36,285 nucleotides of DNA from Alphaproteobacteria bacterium (lineage in GTDB: Bacteria; Pseudomonadota; Alphaproteobacteria; Micavibrionales; Micavibrionaceae). The notes under the pieces are model-generated. The model was not told the DNA's origin. It did no database searches and saw nothing but the letters and a program-made list of their open reading frames with translations. Location: contig NVUR01000008.1 of assembly GCA_002401965.1 (NCBI GenBank), positions 1 to 36,285 on the forward strand. Direction: 5' to 3'. Below are positions 35,839 to 36,285 of this stretch, piece after piece (positions within the stretch are counted from its first letter, which is position 1; every line of letters begins with the position of its first letter). Both the position numbers and the translations under genes were made by a program.

Positions 35839-36285
35839 CTCATTATTATAACCCTATCTTTCGATTATTATTTTAAATAATCGAAAGGTGATCAGGAGAT
35901 ATTAATAATGGAAACAAGGCGTAAAATATTAACCCGTCATCGCAAAGGCGATGGCATAAGAGAGATCCGCCGTGATTTAAATCTGTCGCGTAACACAGTC
36001 AGGGATGTCATTCGCAGTGGCGGCAATAAAGCAGTTACTTATGTTCGCAAATTGCAGCCATACCCTAAGCTTGGTGAATATATTGATTTTTTAGAGAAGT
36101 TGCTTCGAGATAATAAGCATGATCGCCCTAAGCGTAATGCCAAACACCTATATGAGGAGCTTTGCATAGTTGCTTATAACGGCCAGCTATAGTACTTCGC
36201 ATTAATAAAGTTACATGTTATGGTGATGCATGACTTATTCGATAGACCTGAGAGAAACCGTGATCTCGTACATAAATAACGGCGG
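35830..36285 (+). mobile_element. IS21-family element, left end
   Basis: The element probably begins TGTGGATAACTC at 35830; IS21 ends usually start with TG. A perfect 12-bp stem, CTTTCGATTATT with AATAATCGAAAG around 6 bases (35858-35887), lies between the end and the istA start, a likely transposase-binding or control site. The element continues past the window edge. Confidence 0.65.
35908..36285 (+). pseudogene. istA: IS21-family transposase IstA, N-terminal part, frameshifted
   Basis: The frame starts at ATG 35908 after AGGAG and reads METRRKILTRHRKGDGIREI, followed by the helix-turn-helix RRDLNLSRNTVRDVIRSG, then RKLQPYPKLGEYIDFLEKLL and KRNAKHLYEELCIVAYNG, all typical of the IstA N-terminus. 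It stops at 36190-36192 (TAG) where an intact gene would continue (YNGSYSTVRRY-type). Another frame carries short traces after this. The coding region is truncated by the window edge. Confidence 0.85.

Noticed and set aside
1-36285. CRISPR arrays and rRNA or tRNA genes
   Set aside because: No regularly spaced direct repeats and no conserved RNA signatures were seen on either strand.

Overview
The window reads as a chromosomal segment of a low-to-mid GC alphaproteobacterium. The supporting gene sets are mnmE-mnmG-rsmG-parB with parS sites, leuS beside a DUF3576 lipoprotein gene and lptE-holA, a DUF6489-like gene overlapping mnmE, and radA and hisH/hisA typical of the class. A Micavibrionales- or Rhodospirillales-like lineage is a guess from overall flavour only. 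No rRNA, tRNA or CRISPR was seen.

Layout. 1-178 is the end of an insertion element that cuts off the 3' part of a metallophosphoesterase gene (175-747). 728-7143 holds radA, an EAL-domain gene, hisD, and divergently hisH, a GNAT acetyltransferase, a small gene broken by an in-frame TAG, and hisA. 7152-8280 carries two small unknown genes, one PIN-like. 8558-14817 is a minus-strand block DUF3576-leuS-lptE-gshA-holA for translation, outer-membrane assembly, glutathione and replication. 15157-18247 holds a porin, a YggS-type PLP protein, an unknown conserved gene and a solo winged-helix regulator, followed by a dead IS5 copy (18252-19018). 19111-22279 is mostly lineage-specific unknowns plus an Smr-domain gene. 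22346-29056 is the chromosome-partition and tRNA-modification block parB, rsmG, a DUF115-like gene, mnmG, an unknown, mnmE and DUF6489. A perfect parS site lies inside mnmG and a 15/16 site inside mnmE. parA is missing from its usual place between rsmG and parB.

The right end is the most unusual part. A 555-residue protein with eight CxxC pairs and three membrane segments and an unknown membrane protein precede a three-gene piece of a Dot/Icm-type (type IVB) secretion system in the order icmC-icmD-icmJ known from Legionella. The icmC-like gene encodes about five tandem copies of the IcmC/IcmD membrane unit. Where icmB would be expected there is instead a pile of decayed elements: IS200/IS605, IS5, an IS66-like end, and IS21.

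The first 178 bases and 35471-35648 are near-identical inverted copies of the same element end, so the whole window is bracketed by inverted repeats. This may mark contig ends or a potential inversion.
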